DNA of 64,000 nt from Ulvibacter algarum. GTDB lineage: Bacteria > Bacteroidota > Bacteroidia > Flavobacteriales > Flavobacteriaceae. A program made the translations under genes and the position numbers. The DNA is taken from positions 202,101 to 266,100 of the forward strand of contig CANLBJ010000004.1 in NCBI GenBank assembly GCA_947488905.1. The letters run 5' to 3'. The notes under the pieces were generated by a model. The model was not told where the DNA came from, made no database searches, and was given only the letters and a program-made list of their open reading frames with translations. Below, piece after piece: positions 25,396 through 35,027 of this stretch (positions within the stretch are counted from its first letter, which is position 1; each line of letters begins with the position of its first letter).

Positions 25396-26656
25396 TAGAG
25401 ATTGATAAAACCGAGAGCCCATAAATAAACGCTGGAGCAGCAATACGCATAGAACTGTGATTAATTGTTAAAAACCAGAAAGCTAAAAACGAGAATAAAT
25501 ATAAATTACTCCGATCTCGTAGTCTAAAAATAACGGGAGTTAAAAGTAGAATAATTAATGCGATTACCCCTAGTATTCCATGTTCTGAGAGCATTCTACT
25601 TATCTCATTGTGCGTAGCCGAAACTATACCAAGCTTCTCTGCATGAACCTCTTTAGACCTCCCAACACCTATGCCAACAAAGGGGCTTTTTTTAAATGCG
25701 TCTAACTCGCCTTGTATTAGTTGTGCTCTACCTGTGCTCACATCTGCCTTTTCTCTTCCGGCGGCATCTTGATTTGCATAACGCTTATCTATTAAACCAG
25801 AGGTGAATACAGAGGTAATTAGCCAAGTAAATATACAGACCCCTGCAACAATTGCCACTTTAGAGAATACTTTTACTCGCTCTTTATTAGTAACATTTCT
25901 TGCATAAATAAAAAGAAAAATAACCGCACAAATCAGTGCTACAAGCACACCTCCTCTACTAAAAGTTACAAATGCTCTATAGCCCAATAAGCCTATTAAC
26001 CCGAGATCAATTAATTGAATTAATTTATTTTTAAATATAAACAAACGAGCAAATAGAAAGAACATACCTAGTCCTAAAACCGTGGCAACCTGATTAGGGC
26101 CAAACCCTCCAGAAGCCTCAAAATTAGATTGTGTACCCGTAATTACATCTCTAATATCTGGTGTATAAAAGTACAGATACACTGTCATTGCTACTATAGG
26201 ATACAAGCAAGCGTTTAAGATGTGATTAAAGTTTTCTGCTGTTATTTTTCTATCATAACAATATAATGCACTTACTCCTAGGCAGACAGGCCCGCTCAAA
26301 TTAAAAGTAACTGTACTTAAAAAAGTAGTATCGTAATTGATTAAAACAGCTGTAACAAGAACAGCGGGCATTAATAAACAAATGAATAAAACGTAAGGCC
26401 ATGATTTTATATTAAACCCACGGTAAAACATTCCTAACAGTAAAAATCCAATAACAGCAAACTTAGCAAACTCATAAGAAAACCCAACCCCACCGGTCAT
26501 TCTTGAGAACACCTCAAAACCTATCACATAGGCTGCGGCCTGTAAAACTTCGTGATTTTTATTTTTATTTTTTATTATTAGAATCACAAAATAAGCTAGG
26601 ATACCTAAAAAAATAAACTTTACAGAACCTCTAAATAAATATGCATAAAAACCCAT
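25355..26656 (-). CDS. O-antigen ligase/polymerase family membrane protein (WaaL/Wzy-like)
   Basis: This is a polytopic inner-membrane protein of 433 residues with about 11-12 helices and the Wzy_C/O-antigen-ligase signature. FSRGGVLVALI lies in the middle. The long periplasmic loop contains GRAQLIQGELDAFKKSPFVGIGVGRS and then SATHNEISRMLSEHGILG, with the conserved His-Asn. It would either polymerise repeat units or ligate a glycan to an acceptor. Presence with an initiating PHPT and a flippase gives a complete Wzx/Wzy-style set. Polymerase and ligase cannot be separated by sequence reading. Confidence 0.82.
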   Translation of the reverse strand: MGFYAYLFRGSVKFIFLGILAYFVILIIKNKNKNHEVLQAAAYVIGFEVFSRMTGGVGFSYEFAKFAVIGFLLLGMFYRGFNIKSWPYVLFICLLMPAVLVTAVLINYDTTFLSTVTFNLSGPVCLGVSALYCYDRKITAENFNHILNACLYPIVAMTVYLYFYTPDIRDVITGTQSNFEASGGFGPNQVATVLGLGMFFLFARLFIFKNKLIQLIDLGLIGLLGYRAFVTFSRGGVLVALICAVIFLFIYARNVTNKERVKVFSKVAIVAGVCIFTWLITSVFTSGLIDKRYANQDAAGREKADVSTGRAQLIQGELDAFKKSPFVGIGVGRSKEVHAEKLGIVSATHNEISRMLSEHGILGVIALIILLLTPVIFRLRDRSNLYLFSFLAFWFLTINHSSMRIAAPAFIYGLSVLSISNEKKEENTLIHRE

Positions 26657-26712
26657 CACTCCGTGTAGAGCAATGAAAAATAGATATGATTTGTTCTTTA
26701 AAAAATTGATAA

Positions 26713-27765
26713 TTATAGTTCTTTATATAAATTAATAAACGAAGGTATCACAGCATCTAAACTATAGTGTTTAATAATATGCTGTTTGTATTTGAAGGCG
26801 TCATCATTGCGTTTTCTTTCATCACTAAGATATGTTCTTAAGTAATCAATATATGATTCTAACTCTCCTAAGCTTGATACACCGCCAAAAGTACTTATTA
26901 CTTCTTTACAAAAACCTACATCTGTTGTGATAGGTACTAAACCCGCTGCACCATATTCTAACAGAACCATAGGAAGTCCCTCATAAGATGAAGAAAGCAC
27001 ACCTATTTTTGAAGAAAGCAATTCATTTTTCACATCTGTATTACCTCCTAAAAAATAGATTTTATCTTGTAATTCATTTTGCTCTATAAATGTAACTAGT
27101 TCATTAAAATAAGAGTCATTAAAAATCTTACCTACTAAAACTAGTTTCCATAAAGGGAACTCTGGTGAGAGAATAGCAAAAGCCTTCAATAAAAAAATAT
27201 GGTTTTTAGGTTCTTTTAGGTTTGCAAGACAAATAATTCGATCGGTTCTTTTCTCTTGACTATTGAACAACGAAATATCTACAAAATTTGAAACATAATT
27301 AACTTTATTGCATTTTAAATTTTGTTCACTCCAGGCCTTAAGCTCAGTAGTCACGGTTATAATTTGATCAAAGTAACCAGAACAAAACCTAAGTATTTTA
27401 TTATTCTTATTACTCTCCCTTACTCTACTACCATAATGTTCATGCCATACAAGTTTTATTGTAGGTAGTATTATTTTTAACTGTGTTGCAATAAAAAATG
27501 AAGTTCCATGAGCATGAACGTGAGTGATTTTATTACTTATACAAAATAGCCTAAGTCGCTTAATCGCCTGAAAATCAATTTTCTTTTTTCTCTTTAAAAA
27601 CAAATAATTAACGGTTTCTAATAATTCATTTTTTAAAGATCCTTCTTCCCTAGTGACACAAATATAAGAACCATCTATTTTAGTTTGTAAAGCATTTGCT
27701 AAACTCACCGCCATACGCTCTGCACCGCCAGGATGTAAACTATCTATAAGTTGGAGTACTCTCAT
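26713..27765 (-). CDS. Glycosyltransferase family 4
   Basis: This is a GT4 enzyme of 350 residues. The N-terminal signature LIDSLHPGGAERMAVSLA is at 7-24. The C-terminal half has ICLANLKEPKNH, a VGKIFNDSYF strand and the donor-site segment SSYEGLPMVLLEYGAAGLVPI. It overlaps the preceding gene by one base (start A in stop). The substrate is unknown. Confidence 0.85.
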   Translation of the reverse strand: MRVLQLIDSLHPGGAERMAVSLANALQTKIDGSYICVTREEGSLKNELLETVNYLFLKRKKKIDFQAIKRLRLFCISNKITHVHAHGTSFFIATQLKIILPTIKLVWHEHYGSRVRESNKNNKILRFCSGYFDQIITVTTELKAWSEQNLKCNKVNYVSNFVDISLFNSQEKRTDRIICLANLKEPKNHIFLLKAFAILSPEFPLWKLVLVGKIFNDSYFNELVTFIEQNELQDKIYFLGGNTDVKNELLSSKIGVLSSSYEGLPMVLLEYGAAGLVPITTDVGFCKEVISTFGGVSSLGELESYIDYLRTYLSDERKRNDDAFKYKQHIIKHYSLDAVIPSFINLYKEL

Positions 27766-28874
27766 TATAGCAATTTAGTTATTTCTGTATCAAAACTATC
27801 TAAAGTATAGTTTCTAGACCATTGCATTGCAGCTTCACTTTTAGCTAGTAATAATTGTGCAGCACCAAGACTCTTTACAATGTTTGTTTTGTCTTCTTCT
27901 AGATTTAACGACAACAAAACACCTCTTGAGCCGTAATCAAGCATCCAAGGCACACAAGAAACCTTAGTGCTTACAGGTATCACTCCCCAAAACATCGCCT
28001 CTGCGAGTACCTTAGGCCACCCCTCAGAATTAGAAGCTAAAACAAGAAAATGAGCTTCTTTATAAGCTTTTTTGATTTCTGTAGATGGTTGATTTCCTTT
28101 AAAACTAACAACTTGTTTTAAATCATGGTTGTCAACATATGCTGTTAACTCTTGTCTTAAAACTCCATCACCGTATATATCTAGACTTGCAGGCACCCCA
28201 TTTTTAATTAGTTTTTCTACTAATTGAATTGTGTACAAAGGTCTTTTTCCTTCTACTAAACTGCCTACAAATAAAAAATTATACGGTGCAGAAAAAGACT
28301 TTGATTGTAATACACTTTTCTCTTTATCCCAATAAGACGCCGTAAAAAAAGGTTTGATATTTTTAGATTGATCAGCCCATTCTCCATAGACTAATACCTG
28401 CATATTTTTAGTCAAAAAAGTATTACTTAATATCCATTTTTGCATTTTGTAACTTAAAGGTTGCGATGCCTTTGGGTCCCAATTACCTGCATACTTAGCG
28501 GTTTTCTTTTTCTTCGGAAATACTATTTGCATTATACATCCCACCAAACCTATAGTACCCGGACATCTTAAATGAATATGATCTGCTTTACGCATTTCTT
28601 TAAAAAGAATCCAAAAAATTAATGGCAAACGTAACAATGATTTTAACGCATAGCTAAAATTGATAAAAGCAATTTGTGGTATTTTTTTAATGTGAACTTT
28701 TTTATCATACGCCAAATCAATTTTTGAAATAGACCGCAATTCAGTTGGAGCTACAATAGACACCTCATCTACATTTGCATTCCATAAATTCATTTCACGA
28801 ACATAAGGCGCATAAGAATACACTTGGTCATTTGCCAAGATATGCGTTGCGTGTGTGACGATTAAAAATTTCAC
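27765..28874 (-). CDS. Glycosyltransferase family 4
   Basis: This is a GT-B enzyme of 369 residues starting with GTG in a GTGA overlap with the preceding GT2 gene. The middle has FLFVGSLVEGKRP, and the donor site is SNSEGWPKVLAEAMFWGVIPVS near 280-300, with the GT4 acidic pair. The N-terminal half lacks the GGAER loop and has KADHIHLRCPGTIGLVG instead. It belongs to a tightly overlapping run of glycosyltransferase genes. Confidence 0.84.
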   Translation of the reverse strand: MKFLIVTHATHILANDQVYSYAPYVREMNLWNANVDEVSIVAPTELRSISKIDLAYDKKVHIKKIPQIAFINFSYALKSLLRLPLIFWILFKEMRKADHIHLRCPGTIGLVGCIMQIVFPKKKKTAKYAGNWDPKASQPLSYKMQKWILSNTFLTKNMQVLVYGEWADQSKNIKPFFTASYWDKEKSVLQSKSFSAPYNFLFVGSLVEGKRPLYTIQLVEKLIKNGVPASLDIYGDGVLRQELTAYVDNHDLKQVVSFKGNQPSTEIKKAYKEAHFLVLASNSEGWPKVLAEAMFWGVIPVSTKVSCVPWMLDYGSRGVLLSLNLEEDKTNIVKSLGAAQLLLAKSEAAMQWSRNYTLDSFDTEITKLL

Positions 28875-29875
28875 TTAACTTTTGGTGTATTTAAAAGTAA
28901 AGAAAACCACCCTACTGTTCTACCTAAAGCTTCTGTAAAAGCTTCTTTTCTTTGACTTGTTGTAAAAACATTAATCCACCTTATTTTTAGTAGCAGTATT
29001 GTGATAGCATTCCACTTTAACCTAGCTTTTAATGAAGGGTGAGGATACTTAACTCGCCAAACATACCAACCATTACGCACCACCATTTTACCATAAGTAT
29101 ATTTATTAGGGCGACCCGCAGCATCGTGATGATGCTCTAGTTGTGCGGCTGTATTAACATAAAGATCACCTATATTAGATAATCGCAATGTAAAATCTGC
29201 ATCTTCATATAAACCGTAGCCTACAAAGTATTCTGAAAATTTGTGGCTATCAAGCACCTCTTTTCTATAAGAAGCAACACCGCCCATAAATTGATCTGCA
29301 GGATAAATTTTACCAGATGGTGGTAAAAATGAGACACTACGCCCGTGTGAAAATTCTGGTAAATGTGCCGGCGGAACATCTGAATCTAAACCTAGCTTTT
29401 TGCGAAGCACAAAACGAGAACCGTCAGAGCGTACCCAACCATCATAAGTAAACTGATTTACTGCTACATTCTCATTTTCTTTTAAAGGCCTCCAAGCTAC
29501 CTCATTTGTAATAAAACCACCTACACCTAATGCGTTTGGGTATACTTTATAAGTCGCGATTAATTCTTTAAAATAGTTTGAAAAAACAACCGTGTCGTCA
29601 TCTAAAAAGCAAACGATTTCTATTTCTGTTCCTACTCTATCTATACCAAAATTTCTTTGTTTAGTAAGCCCTCTTTCTTCTTCAGGAACTTTAAAATATT
29701 GAAGATTATCATATTTATTTTCTTGAAGTATCTCTCGAGTTGCATCATCTGTAGAGCCATCAATTATTAATATTTCCGAAGGTATTAATACACCTTTAAA
29801 TATGGAATCTAGCAATATCACCAATGGCTTGGGACGCATGTATGTACAAATAATAAGCGAAGTTTTATTATCCAT
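28871..29875 (-). CDS. Glycosyltransferase family 2
   Basis: This is a GT2 enzyme of 334 residues. The N-terminus has LIICTYMRPKPL, IDGSTDDAT and RNFGIDR. The DxD segment is CFLDDDTVV, and the acceptor-side ED motif is LYEDADFTLRLS near 220-235. A histidine pair in LEHHHD follows, and the C-terminus is basic. It overlaps its neighbours by 4 and 8 bp, indicating translational coupling. Confidence 0.86.
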   Translation of the reverse strand: MDNKTSLIICTYMRPKPLVILLDSIFKGVLIPSEILIIDGSTDDATREILQENKYDNLQYFKVPEEERGLTKQRNFGIDRVGTEIEIVCFLDDDTVVFSNYFKELIATYKVYPNALGVGGFITNEVAWRPLKENENVAVNQFTYDGWVRSDGSRFVLRKKLGLDSDVPPAHLPEFSHGRSVSFLPPSGKIYPADQFMGGVASYRKEVLDSHKFSEYFVGYGLYEDADFTLRLSNIGDLYVNTAAQLEHHHDAAGRPNKYTYGKMVVRNGWYVWRVKYPHPSLKARLKWNAITILLLKIRWINVFTTSQRKEAFTEALGRTVGWFSLLLNTPKVK

Positions 29876-31400
29876 GACGCTGTGCTAATTTTTGTGCCCA
29901 TACTAAACTTGTTTTCCAAGATTTATTCATTTGACCAAAGTAAGTGAATGGGTTCTTCATTTTAAATAAACCATAATTTTTTACAAAGAGTAAAAACTTA
30001 TAACTATTAAGTTGAGTAGCGCTTAGATGCTTAAGTTTATAAAGCATTACCGTTGGAGAAGGCTTAGGATAATTTTTTTCTTCACTCCATTCATAATTAA
30101 CCTTTTGTCTAAAACCACCTATAGGCGCTTTTAAATGTAATAATTGAATACTTGGTGCGTATAAAACATCAGCACCTTGGTTGCGCAATTGCATTCCAAA
30201 GTCTCCATCTTCACCATAACCAAACTCAAACCCCATATTAAATCTCAGATTTTTAATTTTTTCTGATCGTACTAAACTTGTGTTTGAACCAAAGCCAGAC
30301 CATTGTATTATCCGGCCTATTTTTTCTCTCTCTCCTTTTTGCAAGCAACTAAGGGTTACTGCTGAAAAATTATTTGAATTTGCTATCATTACTGCGTTTT
30401 CAAGTGAATTTTCTGGAATTCTAATATCATCATCTGCAAAAAACACCCAATCACTAGTTACTTGCTCTAGCGCAATGTTTCGGGCATTACAGGCTCCAGT
30501 TTGGTGTATAAAAGTATGCTTGATCTCAAATGGCCACTTTTCATCATAAATATAATTTAATTGAGTTACAGATTCTGGCGCTGCATTTTGCTCTACAATA
30601 ATAATATTTTTAGGTACTAAGTATTGATTTTTGAGATCTATCAATACATTATATAAATAGTCACTTCTACCCATTGTTGGTATCAAAACATCAATCGTTT
30701 CTTTACTTTTATTTTGGGCTAACTCTTCTAATAAGGGCTTAAAAATTACAGTATCCTTTTTCTTAAAAAAAGCCAAAAAAGCGTAATGAAAAGTAAATCG
30801 TTTTTCAAAAATTAATTGTTGAAAAGCAAGCAAAAATAACCATCGTTTCTTGTAATTGCCCTTTATAAAATCAAAAAACTGTTTTATAGTTAAGCTATTT
30901 GTTGACGTACTTAACGTTTCTGAAGTAATTAATAATGCCGGATTTGAGTAGCATAACAAACCTTGAGGCATTGCCTGTTTTGCAATAGAATTAAGATAAT
31001 AATCAAAAGGCGTATTTCTACTTATTGTGCTTTTAATTGAATTAAATATAAAACTCATTGCACAACCCACAGTTGCACTCATTAACCAAGTAGCGTATTT
31101 GACCTCCTTATTTACATTGATAAATAAGGTTTCTTCTACATACCCTATATCATTTGGCATATAATTATCACCAGGATTAAATGATTGTAATGTGTTTTTA
31201 AAATTTTTATTATTTCTGAAATAATCTAGATTTAAAAAATCGCGATATTCCTTTGCTACCCATACTAATAATGTGTCTGGATACTCTTTTGCTAGTTTTA
31301 TAATAGACGCCGTAAGATGAAGCCCTTTGTCTCCCGACACAGAAACAGAATTATTTTCTATCTGGACTACTCGATCTTTATGATGGGTTATAATTATCAT
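29868..31400 (-). CDS. Glycosyltransferase family 2 with an unusual N-terminal domain
   Basis: The protein has 510 residues. The GT2 domain starts only near residue 235 (IDVLIPTMGRSDYLYNVL) and shows CNARNIALEQV, the DxD segment FFADDDIRI and FGYGEDGDFGMQLRNQG. The first 230 residues are unlike a second glycosyltransferase that I recognise; they contain an LVWVAKEY strand and a hydrophobic stretch at about 105-120. The role of that domain is unknown; an acceptor-binding or regulatory role is only a guess. The end overlaps the next GT2 gene. Confidence 0.8.
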   Translation of the reverse strand: MIIITHHKDRVVQIENNSVSVSGDKGLHLTASIIKLAKEYPDTLLVWVAKEYRDFLNLDYFRNNKNFKNTLQSFNPGDNYMPNDIGYVEETLFINVNKEVKYATWLMSATVGCAMSFIFNSIKSTISRNTPFDYYLNSIAKQAMPQGLLCYSNPALLITSETLSTSTNSLTIKQFFDFIKGNYKKRWLFLLAFQQLIFEKRFTFHYAFLAFFKKKDTVIFKPLLEELAQNKSKETIDVLIPTMGRSDYLYNVLIDLKNQYLVPKNIIIVEQNAAPESVTQLNYIYDEKWPFEIKHTFIHQTGACNARNIALEQVTSDWVFFADDDIRIPENSLENAVMIANSNNFSAVTLSCLQKGEREKIGRIIQWSGFGSNTSLVRSEKIKNLRFNMGFEFGYGEDGDFGMQLRNQGADVLYAPSIQLLHLKAPIGGFRQKVNYEWSEEKNYPKPSPTVMLYKLKHLSATQLNSYKFLLFVKNYGLFKMKNPFTYFGQMNKSWKTSLVWAQKLAQRHG

Positions 31401-32548
31401 TTGTTAGCGCTGTCAATTATTTTTTGATAATAATCTGTAGCACTTTTTGCGACTAGATTTCGGTCATATTTTTTTTCTGCGGTTAGTCTTGCTGCTCTAC
31501 CAAAGGCTATTGCTTTTTCAGTATCTAATAATAGCTGGACTACTCTGTTTGCAAACTTAGAATGGTCTGTAGGGTGAACCAAAAAACCATTCTCTTCATC
31601 ATCTATCATTTCTTTTGCCCACCCCACACTAGATGCTACTATCGCTTTCTTTAACGCCATAGCTTCTATCCAAGAAACGGGTAATGCTTCTGCAAAAGTA
31701 GGAAACACACAAACTGTAGCTTTTTCTATTTGAGCTCTCATATCTTGGTAGGCAACTTTACCTAAATAACTAACCTGTTTTATGGCTTCTTCTGTAAATA
31801 ACGGTTGCATTAATGCCCAACTAGAAGAATTACCTGTTTTTAAATCACCACTATCTGCACCTATTAAAATCAATTTTGCATTTGGAATCAATTTTACAAT
31901 TCTATTGAAAATCTCAGGTAACTCTAGCATTCCTTTTTTACGAATCAAGGTACCAAAATAGAGTATGGTATTTCCTTCTACATTTTTATCACTAGGACTA
32001 AAAGCCTCTAAATCTAAACCATTAGGTATTACAGTAATTTCTCTATCTAAATCAAATAGTCTATTACTCATCTCTCCAGTAAAAGCACTTACAGAGATGA
32101 TACCATTTGCCTTTTTAAAAGCTTGTTGCTCGTGATACTTATTACGCTTTTTTACAGGTCTATTATCAAGACCGCAAAAATAGGTGTCACTGCCGTGTAG
32201 CCTTAATACAATGGGGCATTTAGTTTTTAAACGTGATGTAAACCCTGTCCAGTCTGGCGCTTCTAAGATAGAAAAAGTTCCTCCCGCGTATAATTTATTG
32301 ATGAGCTTTGATACTTTTTTTTGGGTCAAGTATAAGGACAGTCCTTTTACTTTTACATTTTTTATAACGTAAAAAGTGATACCTTCTTCTTTAAAAACAG
32401 TGTCTTCTTGTTGGCCATAAATAAACACGCTTACAGTATGCCCTAAACTTATAAGCCCCTGTGTAAGATGAACTAAACTAGAGCCTATACCTCCAGCCGG
32501 CCCAAAGTTGGGATGCGGATATTCTGGGGTTAGGAAGGCTATTTTCAT
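31397..32548 (-). CDS. Glycosyltransferase family 4
   Basis: This is a classic GT4 protein of 383 residues. It starts MKIAFLTPEYPHPNFGPAGG and has VLRLHGSDTYF, then ISVSAFTGEM and VIPNGLDLEAFSP. FGTLIRKKGMLELPE opens the donor-binding half. The E-x7-E region is FPTFAEALPVSWIEAMALKK, followed by GWAKEMIDDEENGFLV. It overlaps the following gene by 4 bp and begins 5 bp after the preceding one. Confidence 0.88.
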   Translation of the reverse strand: MKIAFLTPEYPHPNFGPAGGIGSSLVHLTQGLISLGHTVSVFIYGQQEDTVFKEEGITFYVIKNVKVKGLSLYLTQKKVSKLINKLYAGGTFSILEAPDWTGFTSRLKTKCPIVLRLHGSDTYFCGLDNRPVKKRNKYHEQQAFKKANGIISVSAFTGEMSNRLFDLDREITVIPNGLDLEAFSPSDKNVEGNTILYFGTLIRKKGMLELPEIFNRIVKLIPNAKLILIGADSGDLKTGNSSSWALMQPLFTEEAIKQVSYLGKVAYQDMRAQIEKATVCVFPTFAEALPVSWIEAMALKKAIVASSVGWAKEMIDDEENGFLVHPTDHSKFANRVVQLLLDTEKAIAFGRAARLTAEKKYDRNLVAKSATDYYQKIIDSANK

Positions 32549-32553
32549 ATTAT

Positions 32554-33630
32554 TTATTGAATCAAATTAAAATGATCATTCACCATATGCGAAATCGTAA
32601 ATTTATTCTCGATCTGTATTCTTGTATTCATTGTGATACCCTGAGTACCTTCAAACAACCTTTCTAAAATTCTTTTTAGTGCTACGATATCTTTTGCTGC
32701 AAAAATATAACCATTTTCACCTCCCGTTACTGCCTCTTCATTACCACCTACAGGGGTTGTAATTACAGGTACATTTGCAGCTAGACTCTCTAAAATAGAA
32801 AGACTAAAACACTCCATATATGTAGGCTGTATCATATAGTCATAAGCAGCATAGGTGGTATGCAACGTTGGGCTATTTCCCATAAAATGAAACACATTGT
32901 CTAAACCATTTTCTGTGACCATTTTTTGTAAAACCTCTTTATACGGTCCATCTCCATAAATATCAATTGTTAAATCTCTTACTATTTCTGTAGAGAGTAG
33001 GCTAACAGCGGTTATCAAATCTTGAATACCTTTTGATGCTCTTAAGTGTGATGCTACTAAAAATCTAGGTTTTGTAGTTCTCCTTTCATTTTGGGTTACT
33101 ATATGATCTATAATAACACCATTATAAATAGTATCGCATTTATGTTTAATATGTCGCCCAAAATCTTTTTGCATCTCAAACACCGTATAATGAGACACAC
33201 CAATAAAAACATCAATAAATTTACTGTACAAATGCCCTTTTAGTTTTTTCATCACCCTTTTTATTCTTGGATAACCACCTAAGGGCCTAGGGTTATGGTC
33301 TACTGCAATTATTTTAGCTTTAGTTTTAATCTTTGCTTCTTGAAAAAATGGAGTACATAATTCTAAAAAATGCGTGATTACAGCATCATATTTAGGCCTA
33401 TTATCTTTAAAATATGTTAGAAAAGTTTGCTCAACAGAAGCAATGTTATCATCAGCTATAATATTTAAATTCACATATTCTTCATGATTAGATTCATTAG
33501 GGAAAAACCAATCAATAGTCACCCCTTCTTCATTGCATTTTTCTTGTAATGCCCAAAAGAAATGATCCATCCCTCCTATACGTTCTGGTAAGAGTTTATA
33601 ATCGCAGAGTATGGCTATTTTGTTAATCAC
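32554..33630 (-). CDS. Glycosyltransferase family 4
   Basis: This is a GT4 enzyme of 358 residues starting with GTG. It has ILCDYKLLPERIGGMDHFF at the N-terminus, GVSHYTVFEMQ, IYNGVIID, FLVASHLRASKGIQDLI and YGDGPYKEVL. The donor region is YMECFSLSILESLAANVPVI near 275-295, with TTPVGGNEEAV. The start overlaps the end of the preceding gene by one base. Confidence 0.87.
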   Translation of the reverse strand: MINKIAILCDYKLLPERIGGMDHFFWALQEKCNEEGVTIDWFFPNESNHEEYVNLNIIADDNIASVEQTFLTYFKDNRPKYDAVITHFLELCTPFFQEAKIKTKAKIIAVDHNPRPLGGYPRIKRVMKKLKGHLYSKFIDVFIGVSHYTVFEMQKDFGRHIKHKCDTIYNGVIIDHIVTQNERRTTKPRFLVASHLRASKGIQDLITAVSLLSTEIVRDLTIDIYGDGPYKEVLQKMVTENGLDNVFHFMGNSPTLHTTYAAYDYMIQPTYMECFSLSILESLAANVPVITTPVGGNEEAVTGGENGYIFAAKDIVALKRILERLFEGTQGITMNTRIQIENKFTISHMVNDHFNLIQ

Positions 33631-35027
33631 TAAATTTCTTTTAATGCTTTTATTATACGTTCACTAGTGCCTTTTAGAGGTTTACCTATTTGTAATTTAA
33701 GTAACTCTTTTTGCTCTTGTAATCTTGCTTGTGGGTTTTCTAGGCTAAAATTTATTTCCTTTATTAATGATGCCTCATCCCTAGGAATAGTGACAGCTCC
33801 ACTTGCAACAACACGCTCATAATGCCCATATCTTAAATATTTACCATCATTATATAAGCCATTTGTTTCGGTACCAAAAACAGGATTCACAACTGGTTTA
33901 TCAAAAAGCATAAAATCTAGCCCCATTGTAGAACACATATTCACATTAAGATCACAATACATTAAAAGTGAACGCATTATTTTTAGATCTTCTTTTTCTG
34001 GCACTCGTTGTGACCAGGGCTCAGGATGATTTTCTCTTGTTAGTGTCCATTGTGGGAAATTCCATATTATGTTAGGATATGTTTCTTTAATTTCTTTAAA
34101 TCGAGAACCATCTTCTGCTGGACTTGTTCGTACTATAAAATTTACAGGACCTATTTTTCCTTGAGCAATTGCATTTGCAATGACAGAGACATATAAGTCA
34201 TCATTTTTACTTGTAGATATATCACCACAACTGTAACAAACTGTTTTTAAATTTGTATCAATATTAAAACGAGATCCAAAGGCTTCTTTTGTAGAACCAT
34301 AAACGTCCATAATATAAGGTTCAAACTGAGGTGTACCTACCACAGAGACTTGAGTGTTTTTTGTTTCAGGATAAAAATAATGCAATTCTTCTTTCATTAA
34401 ATCGCTCCAAACCACATAAGAGTCAAAAGGCGCTGCCATTCTTCCTTTAGAAGGCAAGTTATCCCAACTAAATATAAAAGAACACGTTTTTATACCTAAC
34501 TTTTTTGCCATAGCATCTAATGGTGCTAAATATGGAGGGCGTTGATGGGTAAAAAACAATACATCTGGTTTTGTTTCATTTAATATTTTATAATAATCTT
34601 TGGAAACTGGATTTTTTGAAAAGCTTTTTTCTTGTTTATTATAATAGCGGTGAATATCTTTTTCAGAACTAAATATCCTTGTCCATAAAAAAGCAAAACG
34701 GGTTAACCAAGATCTTTTACTATAAGTGGTAGCCCTGTTCTTTTCTAAATTCATTGCAATACCAAAAAACTGCTTTTTATGCTTTTGCATATGCGCAACT
34801 TCTTTTAGTTTTCTGTAAAACCAAGTTTTTTTACTCTCGTTAAAAACAGGTAATTCTACAACTTTACAAGTATCTGAAATATAGTCGGAAAATATTTCTC
34901 GTGGTAAACCAGAGTATATGATAACTTCTTTAAATTCTGAATTTGCACTGTTACAGAAATCACTTAACACAAAGTTACGATAGCCCACACCATCCACAAT
35001 AACTAGTCCTAGTTTTTTCACTACCAT
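33630..35027 (-). CDS. Unrecognised GT-B-like protein of the nonulosonate region
   Basis: I do not recognise a named family for this 465-residue protein. It starts KKLGLVIVDGVGYRNFVLSDF. It has FFTHQRPPYLAPLDAMAKKLG and FSWDNLPSKGRM in the middle, VWSDLMKEEL and VVGTPQFEPY near 240-255, and CSTMGLDFMLFDKPVVNPVFG near 375-395. That order resembles GT-B proteins that end in a donor-binding half (CDP-glycerol transferase-like or UDP-GlcNAc-epimerase-like). It sits directly downstream of the hydroxyacid dehydrogenase and NeuA. A nonulosonate transferase is therefore possible but unproven. Confidence 0.65.
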   Translation of the reverse strand: MVVKKLGLVIVDGVGYRNFVLSDFCNSANSEFKEVIIYSGLPREIFSDYISDTCKVVELPVFNESKKTWFYRKLKEVAHMQKHKKQFFGIAMNLEKNRATTYSKRSWLTRFAFLWTRIFSSEKDIHRYYNKQEKSFSKNPVSKDYYKILNETKPDVLFFTHQRPPYLAPLDAMAKKLGIKTCSFIFSWDNLPSKGRMAAPFDSYVVWSDLMKEELHYFYPETKNTQVSVVGTPQFEPYIMDVYGSTKEAFGSRFNIDTNLKTVCYSCGDISTSKNDDLYVSVIANAIAQGKIGPVNFIVRTSPAEDGSRFKEIKETYPNIIWNFPQWTLTRENHPEPWSQRVPEKEDLKIMRSLLMYCDLNVNMCSTMGLDFMLFDKPVVNPVFGTETNGLYNDGKYLRYGHYERVVASGAVTIPRDEASLIKEINFSLENPQARLQEQKELLKLQIGKPLKGTSERIIKALKEI

